DNA from: Wallemia ichthyophaga EXF-994
Taxonomy: Eukaryota > Basidiomycota > Wallemiomycetes > Wallemiales > Wallemiaceae
DNA length: 64,000 nucleotides
Assembly: GCF_000400465.1 (NCBI RefSeq)
Contig: NW_008806274.1
Span: forward strand, 620,001-684,000
Direction: 5' to 3'
Shown: one piece after another, positions 31,811-44,611 of the stretch
Layout: each line of letters starts with the position of its first letter
Numbering within the stretch: position 1 is the first letter of the stretch
Made by a program: the position numbers and the translations under genes
The notes under the pieces: model-generated
The model's database searches: none
What the model saw: the letters and a program-made list of their open reading frames with translations, nothing else
Told to the model about the DNA's origin: nothing

Positions 31811-31917
31811 AAGTCAACATACTAAATGCATCCACACCACTTAAGATATTAATGTTCACATAAATTATAATAATCACGTTATATATATTACAGATTAATC
31901 TTGGTATCTGAATTGTT

Positions 31918-34482
31918 CTACACTCGGTTGAAGTAGTTCTCTATGGAAGACTCAGATCTCACTCTGGGTTTCTTTTTCGTGGCACCACTTGAGGATGAAC
32001 CACTTGACTTGCGTCTCATTACTCTACTTTTAGGTATATCTATGTTAAGTTCGGAGGGCGTGCGCACCCTTCCGATTCCTAATTCCGGCGGGGGCATTGA
32101 TGAATTCTTTTTGATTGTAAGTGTATCGTTACTGTTTTTCGTAGCAAGTGGCGGTTGCTCCGAGTGGGATCGGTGCATGATTGCATTCTGATTCTGTTTG
32201 ATCGTCTGCTCTGATTCAGATCTCTTCATCTGCGCAACGGGTCCAGGCGTGGCAGGTTTAGTTGGTAAATCTGGTACGCTTTTTCGCTTTCTGGGTGGTC
32301 TGTTGATAATTTTTACCTCGTCATCCTCATTTTCGAGCGTATTCGAAGCGACTACATGACATAGATCTACTTCGCACTGTGTTGAGAGGAGCACGTCATT
32401 CCACACCTGCACATGTTTTTAGCGCGGGTAGGCAATGGAGCTCAAAACCCACCTTTTGTGTCTCTGAAAGTGTATCACCCGGTCCTTTCACCTCTGCAAA
32501 CTTGGCAGTATGCGTGTCTGTGCGCCACAGCCTGATGAAGTCTTAATGAGCGTTCAAGGATAAAACTTTAACTCACACTAGATCTGGCATTCCACCCGTA
32601 CGATGATCCCAGTCCTGACACAATACTCTGAAGATCTGTGCCAGACAACGTCCACCAAGACACTATAAATGTTAGCAAATCCAGCTCAAGTAATTCAGCG
32701 TACCTCAGCCAGTCCCACCAACTGCCCCCGTTCATAGTCCCAATTCACAGCTATCGCCCAAGTGCGTTTCTCCATCTCTGCATCGTACCTCTCAGCGACG
32801 AGATCAGCTGCGCCAATCTCGCAGATTTCACCCAGACGCGACTCAATAGCATCTCTGCGCAGTTCGTAAAAGTCGCCATCGTGAAGGTCGAGTGGAGCGA
32901 TTTGGAAAGGCGTCTCGAAGGCGCCCTCGGCAGGATCGAAAATGATATCCCAGAGCGCGAGGACGAAGATAGTGCGAACGATGCGTCCTTCTGTATGTAA
33001 GCCCTGCCAGCCTTCGATATTATACGCCTGCAGTGCAATATCTTCGACTCGGACTACGTCCATACTTTCGCTCGTACTGCCATCTTCTTCTTGGATCACA
33101 ACAGGAAAGAAAGGCTTCCAAAGCGAGTGTGTCGTCATAGCCGTGTAGTCTCGCACAGCATAGACGTACTTTTTGGTAGGATTGCGCAGCGTTATCGCGG
33201 GCGTGCGGTCTTCAGGTGCCACATTGAGAACTTTAGATTTTTCAAGTCTAGCAACGCGTCTATAAAGATCCGGTTTGTAGATTTCGTGCGTGTCGTGATC
33301 CATCAGAGCATCTGCACATATGTTGAGTGCCTCGGTATAGGAAGAGAGGCGATCATCTTTGTAGTGCGTCATGAGAACGAGCGCGAGACGAGAATACCAA
33401 GCACCGCGTCTAGCTGTACGCCAAACTCTCTGTTGCAGTAATTCTTTCAGCAGACGAACCTCAGCTTGATAGTCCTTGTTGCGCGAGTAGATGGCTGATA
33501 GTTTGTGCACTAGACGTGTGTAGACATGGCCAGGTGAATAGCGCGCGCGCCAGTTACGTATTGTCGTATGCGACGCGGATATCTGTTCCCACCTGCCCAC
33601 TACACTCTCAGCTAACCCTTGCGCTTCAGGGTATTCGCGCGCATCTAATGCATTATCAAACTCTGCTTCGAGGTTGAGCGCGTGTATGAATTCAATCAGC
33701 GTGCTGCGACTATCGAATGCTATTGTGCGTGTGTGTGTGGGCTGCGGATAGTGCCGTTTGTTAAAGGATGAGAGTAATTGGTGGGGAGGCGAAAATAAAG
33801 TTGATTGGCGCGAATAAACGAATGCAAGTCTGTTGAATAGATTGTGTATCGGGGGATTTACGCGTATGACTTTACCCATTTGGTTGAGTATTGTGGATTT
33901 CAGTGAGAAGGATTGGTTAAGTAGATTGCCGCTGAGGTTGAAAGACAAACCGCCACTGTTAGTTAGTGTAGATTGAGTGGTTGAGGTATTGAGTATGGCA
34001 TGAATCATGTTTGTGCGTGTCTGTTGCTTCGGAAGGCAATTAAACTTGGTAGAAATTGCCACCAAGTCTTGATTGTTGCAAATATTGAGCAAGTACTCGA
34101 TGGAAATTGTTTGTAGGTTCAAGTATTCAGTTGATTGAATGAAGTTGAGATCTTTCCACGCGTCTTGATCGCCTTGAACGCGAGCAGTATCTAGTGACTG
34201 ATTGATAGCTATAGCCAGATCAGCGTCGTCTACAGTCTCATGATATGGATGAATAATGAGGTCATCAAGGATCTCGTCCAAATCAAAATTTAAATCAAAA
34301 GTCGATAGCTTGTGCCACTTGGAAGGCTGACGGTTGAGTAATTTGGTTAAGAATATTCTGTGATTATAGTAGAGATTGCTGAAGGCATGGAAGTACTTGA
34401 GTTCCTGTGGGGTGAATAGATAGCTCTCCTTATCCAAAACCGTGGATATGCCAGTTTCAATTAATTCTACGTATTTGTCCAT
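31918..34482 (-). CDS. FAN1: FAN1 structure-specific nuclease (VRR-NUC)
   Basis: Nuclease for DNA interstrand crosslink repair. Exons on the minus strand 34482-32704, 32662-32577, 32531-32453, 32406-31918, 810 aa. The TPR-like region is ARLEKSKVLNVAPED and before; the VRR-NUC domain begins EGWQGLHTEGRIVRTIFVLA, continues CLGGRCLAQIF, GGMPDLVLWR and AEVKGPGDTLSETQKVWNDV, giving the catalytic PD..EVK residues, each junction rebuilt by splicing. No UBZ zinc finger is visible at the N-terminus. After HVV the protein continues for about 140 basic, Ser-rich residues ending SSIENYFNRV, an unusual tail. The start was set at the first ATG. Confidence 0.9.
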
Positions 34483-34690
34483 GTAGATCGAGCCAGATTG
34501 AGCCAGATTGATGCAGATGATGGATGTTGAGCCACAGCCACAAAACAAGATCCAGTACCTTTAAAATCAATTCAAACGATATCCGGTACCTTCCTAACTA
34601 ATAGTTTTAATTAACTCGTCTTCAATTCGCCACTCTTATCATTTTTATCGACGCGTCGCTGGTTGAATTCAAACGGCGACAGTAAGGAAA

Positions 34691-37600
34691 ATGAGGGAGC
34701 TGCTATGTAATAACAGGGAGGGCTACTCCCTGTATTCAACAGAGCGCGACTTCGATAGTACAATATGCTTCGAGAATTTCAATTTGATCACGTTGCCATC
34801 GCTGCTATTCATATTAATAAGCATCAGCGATATCTGGAGGAGTTTAAAGCACCCAATAAGGACTGATACGAATTCAAGGCTTAGATTTGGTGTTAAGATT
34901 GCTGGTTATATTTCACTCAACCTTCTACTGCTTGTTCAGCTATTCGATAGGCTCGATTATAGCATAGAAACTATAAGCCAGGCATCAGTGCAAATCTCCA
35001 TTACACTAGCCTTATTCCTTTCAATCATCCATCACAACAGATTCAACAAACCTTCGAGTCTTCTCCTCTTATTTTACCCAACCATCATTCTATCCAACTT
35101 GATCAAGCTTAGAACTGTAATTATCAGCGATTACACCTCTATTAACCCTCATTTACTTATTCCTACCATCCTCATTCTCGCTTTCATCTGGCTAGTTGAG
35201 TCTAGTGGCCCTGGTTATCCTCCTTCAAATGATCCTTTGAAAGACGCTTCCATTTACTCGTTGTGAGTATTTTTTATCCTTTAAAACTTACACTCACTAT
35301 CTTCACAGATGTTCTTTCTCTTGGCTCACCCCTCTTCTCAAATTAGGTAGACAACGCTTCATAAACGAAGAAGATCTCTGGGATTTACCCGAGAAAGATC
35401 ACTCTGAGCACGTAGGCCGCAAACTACAGAAGAAGTGGCACTATCAAACTACTAAATCATCCAACAAACCCTCTCTATGGCTCGCCTTATGTAAAGCTTA
35501 CGGAAAGGACTACCTCATTTACGCGTCCTTCTTCAAAATGCTACAAGATTCTCTAACTTTTGTTCAACCTCAATTACTCAAGAGCCTCTTGCAATTCGTC
35601 AATTCTCAACGCTCAGATAGCCCTGAACCTCTAATCAAAGGTTACTGTTTAGCTATCGTCATGTTTGTCTCAGCCGTCTCCCAATCTACTTTCCTTCACC
35701 AATACTTCCAATTAGTTTTCATGACTGGTTTGAGAGTCAGAGCTGGTTTGGTCAATCTCCTTTACGACAAATCACTTCACTTGAACAACAACGAAAAAGC
35801 TCAAAGACCAACAGGCGACGTTGTCAATTTGATGTCCGTAGATACCAACAGACTGACTGATCTTTGCACTTATGGTCATATCCTCTGGTCAGGTCCTCTC
35901 CAGATTTTATTGGCCTTCATCTCTCTCTACAACCTCTTAGGATGGCAATCATTTGTTGGTGTAGGCGTTATGATTGTTTCCATCCCAATCACTACCGTTA
36001 TTGCCAGATATGTTAAGAAGCTATCGTTAGAGCAAATGAAAATCAAAGACAAGCGTACGCATGTCATGAATGAGCTGCTCACCAACATGAAGTCAATCAA
36101 GCTTTTTGCTTGGGAGGACTCTTTCGCACAGAAGCTCTTACATATTCGCAACAACGAAGAGCTGCACATTCTCAGGAAGATTGGTGTTGTAAATGGCATA
36201 AGTAACTTTGTCTGGATGCTGACACCATTCCTTGTCTCATTTACCACATTCTGGGTTTATTCTGTCACATCTAAAGAGCCGCTAACCTCAGACAAGATTT
36301 TCCCTGGTCTGGCCATCTTCCAACTCCTCTCATTTCCACTCTTTATGATCTCGAACATCATTACCTCCACCATCGAATCAGCAGTTTCGGTGGACAGGCT
36401 CAAAGACTTCCTACTCGCTGGTGAACTGGACCCTGAAGCCAAATTACAGGTCATCCCCAATGATATTAACGTTGGTGAAGAGGTTGTTCGTATCAGCCAT
36501 GGTGATTTCGCGTGGAGTGAAGATGCGCATATGCCAATATTACAAGATATAAATCTGAGCGTTAAGATGGGTGAGTTGGTCGCCCTCGTCGGAAGAGTCG
36601 GTGATGGTAAATCATCAATGGTCCAAGCAATTCTTGGTGAAATGCACAAATTCGAAGGTACTGTCAACGTCAAAGGCTCTATTGCATACTATGGCCAATC
36701 CCCTTGGATTATGGGTGCGACAGTAAAAGAGAACATACTTTTTGGTCACAAATTCGATCAAGACTTTTATAACCTTGTCATCGAATCTTGTGCGTTGAGA
36801 AGCGATTTAGAGTTGCTACCACAGGGTGATATGACAGAGGTTGGCGAGAAAGGTATTACTTTGTCAGGTGGTCAAAAAGCTAGAGTTGCTCTTGCTAGGG
36901 CTGTTTACTCACGTGCTGATATTTATCTCCTTGACGATCCGCTGTGCGCTGTGGATGCTCACGTTGGTAGACATCTCTGGAATAATGTCATAGGTCATAG
37001 CGGTATACTCAAGAATAAGACTAGAATAATCTCAACCAACAATGCTGGATACTTTGATCAGGTCGATGCACTCGTCATGCTCAAGAGAGGTGTTATACTT
37101 GAGAAGGATTCCTACTTGTCGGCTATACAACGTCAAGGTCAGTTGTGGCAGCTTATGATGAAATTAGGTTGGTATCGTTAATGGAGAAGCTCTGCCTATT
37201 TCTTACACTCTTCCAGGTAAAGGTGGTGGTCATTCAACAACCAATTCCTCCGGCACCTCGCTCAATGAACTTAACAACTCTAATGGCAAAGGCACACCAC
37301 CAACTGACGGTGAAAATACACTCGTGAATGGAGAATTAGATAAACAATCACATACTATCTTTGTCGATGAACAGAGTGAAGGTCCAAAAGTGGATGTTGT
37401 TAATGGTGTATGCACTGAAGAAACTAAGCCTAGAGAGAAGAGAATGTCAATGAGTATGCGTCGGGCTTCTGTCGTCTCACTAGATAAAGCCAAAGCTATC
37501 GCTTTGGATGCTATGCGCAATTCATCCCAGCCTAAGGAACAAATGGGTAGAGGCAACATCAAGACTGAAGTATATAAGAGTGAGTTGGGATTTTTTTACG

Positions 37601-39450
37601 AGACAATTTCTAACGATACTTAAGAATACGCCGAATCAAGCTCTTATTGGGGTGTTATCGCTTTCTTGATCACAGCTTGTCTTATTCAAGTGTTCTCGGT
37701 CGCTGGGTCTGTTGTACTCAAGAATTGGGGTGAAGCCAACAACAATGGCGAAGCTAATGACATCAAGTGTGAGTGTTTACTTGTTGGGTTATTTCTCGTT
37801 TGACATACCGCAGATCTCCTCGAATACTTTGCTTGCGGTTTGCTTTCGGCCATCTTCATGTTCATCACTGCATTTTTACTGTAAGCTCGGCGCTGTAATG
37901 GAGTGTTATGCTAACTGAAAACAACCAGCTGGGCTGTCTGCTCAATTAAATGTTCAAAACATCTCCATGATGACATGTTCCATGCCGTAATGAGAGCACC
38001 ATTAGGCTACTTTGAGAGAACGCCAGTCGGTGTTATCCTCAATAGATTCTCTCGCGATGTCCAAGTTATTGACGAGGTACTGGTCAGAGTTATTTCCGGA
38101 TTTTTTAGAACGTTAATCGTTGTTATTTCAATAGTTTTCGTTATTGGTGGAGCTTTACCACCATTCTTACTGATGATTATCCCACTTTCCATATTCTATC
38201 AATGGATCATGAAGCTCTACCTCTCAACCTCACGTGAAATTAAACGTTTAGATGCAGTTTCAAGATCGCCAGTCTTCAGCTGGTTCCAAGAATCATTAGG
38301 TGGACTACCAACTATCAGGGCATTTAGGCAACAATCCAGATTTATTGCTTCAGAGACACTAAGGATGGATAGAAATCTAATGGCATCTCTTCCTGCCATG
38401 TCTATCAACAGATGGTTGGCCATGAGATTAGAAGTGTTGGGTTCGTCCGTTATACTTGCTACAGCATTATTTGCTGTAACTAGCGTCAAGAGATTCAATC
38501 TCGATGCCGGTTTAGTTGGTTTGTGTATTTCATACGCACTGCAAATCACAGGTGGATTGAACTGGTTCGTCAGATGCGCTGGTGAAGTTGAGCAAAATAT
38601 CGTTTCAGTTGAGAGAGTTTATGAGTTGGCTCAATTAGAACCTGAAGCGCTGCCAATTGTCGAAGATAACAGGCCTTCGGCTGAATGGCCAGACAGGGGT
38701 TCAGTAGTGTTCAACAATTTCTCGGCCAAGTATAGACCAGAGCTTTCGCCAGTGTTGAAGGATATTAATCTCAACATCAACCCTTCAGAGAAGATTGGTG
38801 TCGTTGGTAGAACAGGAGCTGGTAAATCATCATTAACGCTATGCTTGTTCAGAATCCTTGAAGCATTTAAAGGTGAAATCAAGATTGATGGAATTGATAT
38901 CTCCACCATAGGATTGAAAGACTTGAGATCAAGATTGGCAATTATACCACAAGATGCTCAGCTTTTCGATGCAACGGTGAGAGAAAACCTTGATCCAGAA
39001 GCTGCACATTCAGATGACGAGATATGGCGTGCATTGGAGTCGACAGATTTATCCGAACATATTACGGAGTTAGGTGGATTAAACTCTCAGGTAGCTGAAG
39101 GTGGAAGTAATCTATCGAATGGACAAAGACAACTCGTAGCTATCGCTAGAGCTCTATTAACTAATTCCAGAATATTAATTCTTGATGAAGCTACATCTGC
39201 TATCGATTCAATGACGGATAATTACATACAAAATACTATTCGTAAACAATTCAAAGATATGACTATTATCACTATCGCTCACAGATTGAGAACAATCATT
39301 GATTACGACAAGATTCTCGTGCTTGATAAGGGTACGATAGGCGAGTTTGATACTCCGTATAATCTGCTTCTAAAGAAAGACGGTATTTTCTCGTCAATGG
39401 TCAAGCAATCAGGTGAAGAAGATGAATTGAGATCTGTAATTGGTTGTTAA
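34691..39450 (+). CDS. ABCC/MRP-type transporter (Ycf1-like)
   Basis: Full-length vacuolar-type multidrug/glutathione-conjugate pump. Exons 34691-35262, 35309-37167, 37217-37579, 37625-37768, 37814-37880, 37929-39450, 1508 aa. An N-terminal TMD0 of about five helices and the L0 loop (CSFSWLTPLLKLGRQRFINE) mark the long ABCC class. NBD1: GRVGDGKSSMV Walker A, LSGGQKARVALARAVYSRAD, IYLLDDPLCAVDAH. NBD2: GRTGAGKSSLTL, LSNGQRQLVAIARALL, LILDEATSAIDS. The inter-half linker (about 640-760) is Ser/Asn-rich and ends in MSMSMRRASVVSLDKA, with a basophilic kinase site. Substrate not determined; relatives export glutathione conjugates and metals. Confidence 0.93.
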
Positions 39451-39626
39451 TCGTCGTTTGAAGTTCAAACTCTTTATATCTATCTGCATATTTGTTACAT
39501 TAATTATTGATTAGTTATTTAAAAGAAAGTACATGGCTCTGATAATAAGAGTAAGCAGGATTAGAAAGCAAGGGGTGCGACTGCGTGTTTTGAAATAATA
39601 ATACTATAATAGCGCTGCTACTCTTA

Positions 39627-41042
39627 TCATTCTGTAGACTGTTGTATGGAAGGGAACTTAATTGGTGGTAGGTTAAGACTGAATGGATTCATCAAAGGTG
39701 GTTGTGAGGGTTCGTTATGCTTTCTTCTCTTGATTGGTAGTGGATCAGACACTGGTAGTGATCGATACTTTTCAACATCAGGATCTTTCGAAGGTTCGCT
39801 TGTGATTTGTTGAATTTGAGAAAATTTCGGTATCGATGGCAAATGAGGTGGTGATATTGCTTGATAGTGCATAGGGGAAAGGTTTGACTGATACTGTTGA
39901 AATTGATAGTATTTTTGCTGTTTAGCTTCGTGTTGATTGAGGTCACTCAATTGAGATTGAGCTTGTTGTAACGATATGGTAATAGAATTCAAGTGACCTT
40001 GATATGCTTGCTTTTGTTGTTCCAAATTCGAACAATGCTGCTCTAATTGCAATTTGCTCAAATTTGGTGGTTGTGGTGATTTCATTGTCTTGTACGTACC
40101 ACCAAACTCAGGTTCGTCTGATGAAGCGGAAGATGTCGATTGTCGTTTGAGTGGATTGGGATGAATGCTAAGTTCTTTAGTTGATGATGCTGGCACACCT
40201 CCATCTTGTATACCCATTAAAGTTACGGCTGCTTCGTGCTCATTTTGAGGGATTGAGTGTTGATTTTGGGGTGTAAGGTTGTTGAGTGGTGAATTAACTT
40301 GAGGGAGAGGAACAGATGAAGTTGGAACAGATGAAGGCATTCTCTTTCTTCTCTTTATGATAGTCTTTTTCATATGTACGGGCCTGGGAGCGTTATGAAG
40401 TTTCTGATAAAGACCACAGGCGTTACATTGAGGTTTGCCATCATCAGTTCTTCTCCAAAGAGGGGTAGTAGTGGTGTTGCAATTTGCACACTGTAAGCCA
40501 CCTAACTGTTGTGCGTGGTGTTGTTGCTGTTCGGGATTTAGAGTGTTGGGTGGGGAGGGTGCGGGAGCGGGCGCAGGAACGGGAGGTTGCGGGACCGAAG
40601 AACTGGATTGAGACATCTCTTGAGATTTTTGTAGTTGATGCCTTTGAGCGTTGTTATATGCGGGACAACCAGTGCAAGAGCTAGTACCACCTGTACCGTT
40701 GCAATAACCGCCACCGGGACAACTGCCAGAGGTCTTCAGAACTTCGGATTGATTTATACAAGTAGATTGTAATGTGGTTGGCCTTGGAGTGTTTCTATTC
40801 TTTTCGTACAATCCTTATCAGATATCGTTATCAGCGGATAGTAATTGAGATAAGAGATTCTACTCACCACACGCATTACATAAATTCTGATCATTAAGGC
40901 CACGCCTCCATAGGGGAGTATTCCAAGTACCGCAATTTGAGCATGTGGTTTTGATCGCTGCATCACTTGTACTGCTTTGTGATATTGCAGCGCTTGTACT
41001 TGGTACTGGTTGCTCAATTCTCTCTATCTGTGCCGTGGACAT
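39627..41042 (-). CDS. Iron-responsive double GATA-finger repressor (Fep1/SreA/Urbs1 type)
   Basis: Transcription factor that represses iron uptake genes when iron is ample. Exons on the minus strand 41042-40868 and 40813-39627, 453 aa. First finger [30 protein letters not shown], completed across the splice; second finger [30 protein letters not shown]; both are C-x2-C-x17-C-x2-C. Between them is the iron-sensing Cys-rich motif [20 protein letters not shown] followed by CPAY, i.e. C-x5-C-x8-C-x2-C, diagnostic for this class. A basic patch ([12 protein letters not shown]) follows finger two, and the C-terminal half is Gln/Pro-rich with a predicted coiled coil. Confidence 0.92.
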
Positions 41043-41239
41043 GAATTATTGTGGTGGTAAGGAACAACGACGTCTCGACGAATGAGATGCGAGATATTAT
41101 AAAGATTTACAATTATTTTCTATTTTATTGCTTTGATCTTAAGCGATTAGACTATTTCACTTTCATAGCCTCATCCGGGTTTGCTTAACTGTTTTCATTC
41201 AATGTGAAGTTTTTCACCACCTAGATTGTGTGGATCATC

Positions 41240-41248
41240 ATCAGATAA
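41240..41248 (+). promoter_or_regulatory. ATCWGATAA iron-GATA site
   Basis: ATCAGATAA, a perfect match to the site bound by Fep1/SreA/Urbs1 proteins. It lies in the 274-bp divergent promoter, 198 bp upstream of the GATA factor start and 69 bp upstream of the PABA synthase start. Autoregulation is the simplest reading, but nine-base motifs also occur by chance. Confidence 0.4.
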
Positions 41249-41316
41249 ATAAACGATTTCATCCGTTGTGGAGGCTGGTGAGATGGGTATTTTAACACTG
41301 TTAACACACAACAACC

Positions 41317-43539
41317 ATGACGATCAAGTTGTTGATTGTAGATCATCACGATTCTTATACGAATAATATACTCAGTCTGTTAGCTGGGATTGAAGGTATA
41401 TACACATTGGTCATAAATCATGATAAATTGTTTGATTACAAGTCAATCGATTCATTCGACGGCATAATTATCAGCCCAGGTCCAGGAAGATCTGATTATG
41501 ATAGCGATTTCGGGATAAGCGCGAGTATAATCAAATATGCTTTAACCATAAATAAACCTTTATTAGGTATTTGCTTGGGTCATCAAGGCATAGCAACCAC
41601 TCTATCACCTCAGTCCCGGTTGATCCCTGTGAATAGCTTGAAACACGGCCATATCACTCCTATATCATTAAGCGAAAGCCCTTTGTTTAGAAATATTCAA
41701 TCCATTATTAATGTTGTCACTTACAACTCACTCACTATCAATCCACCCCTTTTCAACCATTTCAACATAATTGCGACTGAATTACATGACAGGAGCTCTA
41801 TCATGGCTTTAGAACACTCCTACGCTCCTCTTTACGGCTTACAATTCCATCCTGAATCCATTCAATCTCAACATGGTTCACTTATCATGAACAATTTCTT
41901 AGATATTTGCCATAAATTCAAGAATGTCACTCTAGAAATACCAACCCATCTCATAGAAAGCTCTTCTATTGCAATTCCATCTCAATCAACGCCCTGCGTC
42001 CAGGAATCTGCATTTAAAGTGACGCAGCGACCACTTGATCTACCAGATGATCCTCAACAAGTCTTCAATTATAGCGTCAGACAATTAACAGGACTAGGAA
42101 GTGTCTGGCTAGACTCTGCGAGACTCATTCAAGGTGTTGAATCCATGTCTTATCTCGCAAAACCTGCTATTGCAATATCATTCAAGCTATCAGATCATTC
42201 TTTGAGCATAAAAACGGAGCATGAGGGATTTCAAGTAACTATAAATAGCTCATTTTGGAGCTGGTTTGATAAACTGCAGAATTTGATAGAGAGTTTAATA
42301 GATAAATCCCACATCAACTGCTTTTCAGTAGGATGGGTTACTGCATTGGGGTATGAACTCGGCAAAGAGTCGTTAGAAGGATATAACACGTGCCAGACGA
42401 AGCTCGACACCGATCATAATCAACGAAATCAACATAATCAAGTCGATGCCCTTCTGCTCTTCTGCAACAAAGTGCTTGCTTTCAACCACATCGAAAAAGC
42501 TTGGACGGAGTATGGGTTGGAGCAGACAGACAGGATTGACTACGACAGTCTACCGCTAGAAGATGGCATGCGATTCATCCTCGATCGATTGCTCACCCCG
42601 CTACACACCGCACCACAATCTCAGACTACACATCCTCCCCCACAACACCAATTCAAATGCACACACACACCCGAATCATACATCCGCGCGATAGAAGAAG
42701 CACGTCACCAAATAGCCCTAGGTGAAAGTTACGAATTGTGCCTAACGACGCGGTTCACAGCCGATGCCAGCGACATGGACCAGGAAGGTTGCTGGGAAGT
42801 ATATAAGCAGCTGCGAGCGTCAAATCCAGCCCCATACGCAGCGTTTATCAACACACCCTGTCTGAATTTCGCAATACTAAGCAGCTCCCCGGAGCGTTTC
42901 ATGAGGATGGATCGCGACAGAGCAGTGGAAATGAAACCCATCAAGGGCACAGTAGGCAGGGACAAGAATGATGTCCTGCGTGATGAGCAGCTAGCTGTTC
43001 ATCTCCGCGATGACGTTAAGGAAAGGGCTGAGAATCTCATGATTGTTGATCTGATTAGATCCGATCTAATGTCTTTCTGCGAGCCGGCGTCAGTGTATGT
43101 GCCACACTTGATGTGTATAGAAACTTTCGAGCTGGTTCATCAGCTTGTGAGTACCATCAGAGGTAGACGCACTCCCAACGTCGGCGTTGTGGATGGTATC
43201 AGACGTTCGTTCCCGCCTGGCAGTATGACCGGAAGTCCGAAATTACGCTCTGTCAGGATATTGGAAAGACTTGAGGGAACTAATAGAGGTTTCTACTCGG
43301 GTTGTATTGGCTACATAGGCGTAAACGGTTGCACGGATCTATCTGTCGTGATACGGACAATCGTATATGCTGATCAGGGTGAGCATACTACCTAAGCACT
43401 ATTCAAACCCACTCATCACGCATTAGAATTCAATATTGGTGCTGGGGGTGCAATCACATACCCTTCCATCCCTCAAAAAGAGTGGCAGGAAGTCCTCACC
43501 AAAGCCCGCTCTGTAGTGGGCACACTTATAGATTATTAG
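41317..43539 (+). CDS. ABZ1: Para-aminobenzoate (ADC) synthase, fused glutaminase and synthase
   Basis: Makes 4-amino-4-deoxychorismate for folate synthesis. Exons 41317-43378 and 43427-43539, 724 aa. Residues 1-200 are a class I glutamine amidotransferase: DHHDSYTNNILSLL, ISPGPG, GICLGHQGIA with the catalytic Cys, and LQFHPESIQS with His and Glu. Residues 230-724 are the chorismate-binding half: IALGESYELCLTTRF, SSSPERFM, the MKPIKGTVGRD motif, AENLMIVDLIRSDL, and PGSMTGSPKLRSV. The intron restores EFNIGAGGAITYPSIP at the C-terminus. Confidence 0.95.
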
Positions 43540-43673
43540 TTTACTTGGATACTGTTGTTGTATTGCATTTTTTGGTATGAATCAAAGTAATTTTACGTGA
43601 ACAAGACTTAAAAAAAGAACACCTTTAGCTATCCACTAGAGATGCAAATGACTGTGAGAGCTTAACAGAGATT

Positions 43674-44543
43674 TCATCTGCTAGTTGAACATAGTTCAGG
43701 TTGATCAATTTTAATGAGCTTTTTATCGAATTGGCCTGATTTATACTGACGAAGAATTCTCGCCAAAAGATCAGAAGTTGATATTCCATTTGTTCGTCTG
43801 GTTGGTATAAACCTTCCTTGAGCTTTGACGAAAGTGTAGACATCTTCGTGTCCCTGTGCAACATATGGTTCGCCATCATGAGCAACGAAATCTATCTTGT
43901 GATGATCCAAGAAGGCCTGGTTGATAACCCAAGGTGCATCCTCAATAACCTCATCGACCCATCTGCTATTTCTCACTGACTCTGCTCTCTCGAAATCGCT
44001 CATAACAGGCTTGGATTTGTGTGACTGACAAGTCTGCGCCGAGCAAACACCAACGATCAGCTCTACGTTCTCGAAAGACAGTTTAGCCTGTCGGAGTTGG
44101 AGAGAGTGGCCGACGTGGAACAAGTCGTAAACGCCATCTGCATATATTCTAATAGGACGATCGCTTGGCGGGTCAATTGTAAGAAAAGACTTGACGTAGC
44201 TTTGAATAGATTGAGGGGTGAAATTGGATGTCGATTGGTCTGCGAACTGGTCGACGTGCTTCGTTAAAGGAGCAGCTGGAGGTGTTCCACTGTCGATATT
44301 CGCAGTGGCAGAAGACTCGACGTCTCCATCGTAAGTCTGTGAATCTGTAGCCTTCTTCGACTGCGATTGTACATTCTTGAACTGCTCGTGCTCGTCTGTC
44401 TTAAGCTGCTGTTGCTGGTGCTGTTTAGGCAGCGCCTCGTAGTCCGAGCTCGACAGTGGATCGAGATCATTATCCTCCTCGCTGCCATCCCTCGAGCTGG
44501 AAATGATCGCTTCTGGTTCTCCACGTTTTCTGTTTATGTTCAT
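43674..44543 (-). CDS. PCT1: CTP:phosphocholine cytidylyltransferase, short form
   Basis: Rate-limiting enzyme of the CDP-choline pathway. Single exon from the first ATG, 289 aa. The catalytic domain starts at about residue 130: RPIRIYADGVYDLFHVGHSL (HxGH), then LIVGVCSAQTCQSHK, MSDFERAESVRNSRWVDEVI, DFVAHDGEPY and RFIPTRRTNGISTSDLLARI (RTxGISTS). The N-terminus is Gln/Ser-rich and disordered. Odd: only about 25 residues follow ISTSDLLARIL, so the long amphipathic membrane-sensing helix normal for this enzyme is missing. A second frame just downstream (43625-43885) could hide another exon, but I found no workable donor. Confidence 0.88.
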   Translation of the reverse strand: MNINRKRGEPEAIISSSRDGSEEDNDLDPLSSSDYEALPKQHQQQQLKTDEHEQFKNVQSQSKKATDSQTYDGDVESSATANIDSGTPPAAPLTKHVDQFADQSTSNFTPQSIQSYVKSFLTIDPPSDRPIRIYADGVYDLFHVGHSLQLRQAKLSFENVELIVGVCSAQTCQSHKSKPVMSDFERAESVRNSRWVDEVIEDAPWVINQAFLDHHKIDFVAHDGEPYVAQGHEDVYTFVKAQGRFIPTRRTNGISTSDLLARILRQYKSGQFDKKLIKIDQPELCSTSR

Positions 44544-44611
44544 CCTCGACGTCAAGTCCTAACAAGCAATTTCAAGTAAAAACGATCATCATCTGAATAT
44601 ATGCTTGATAA

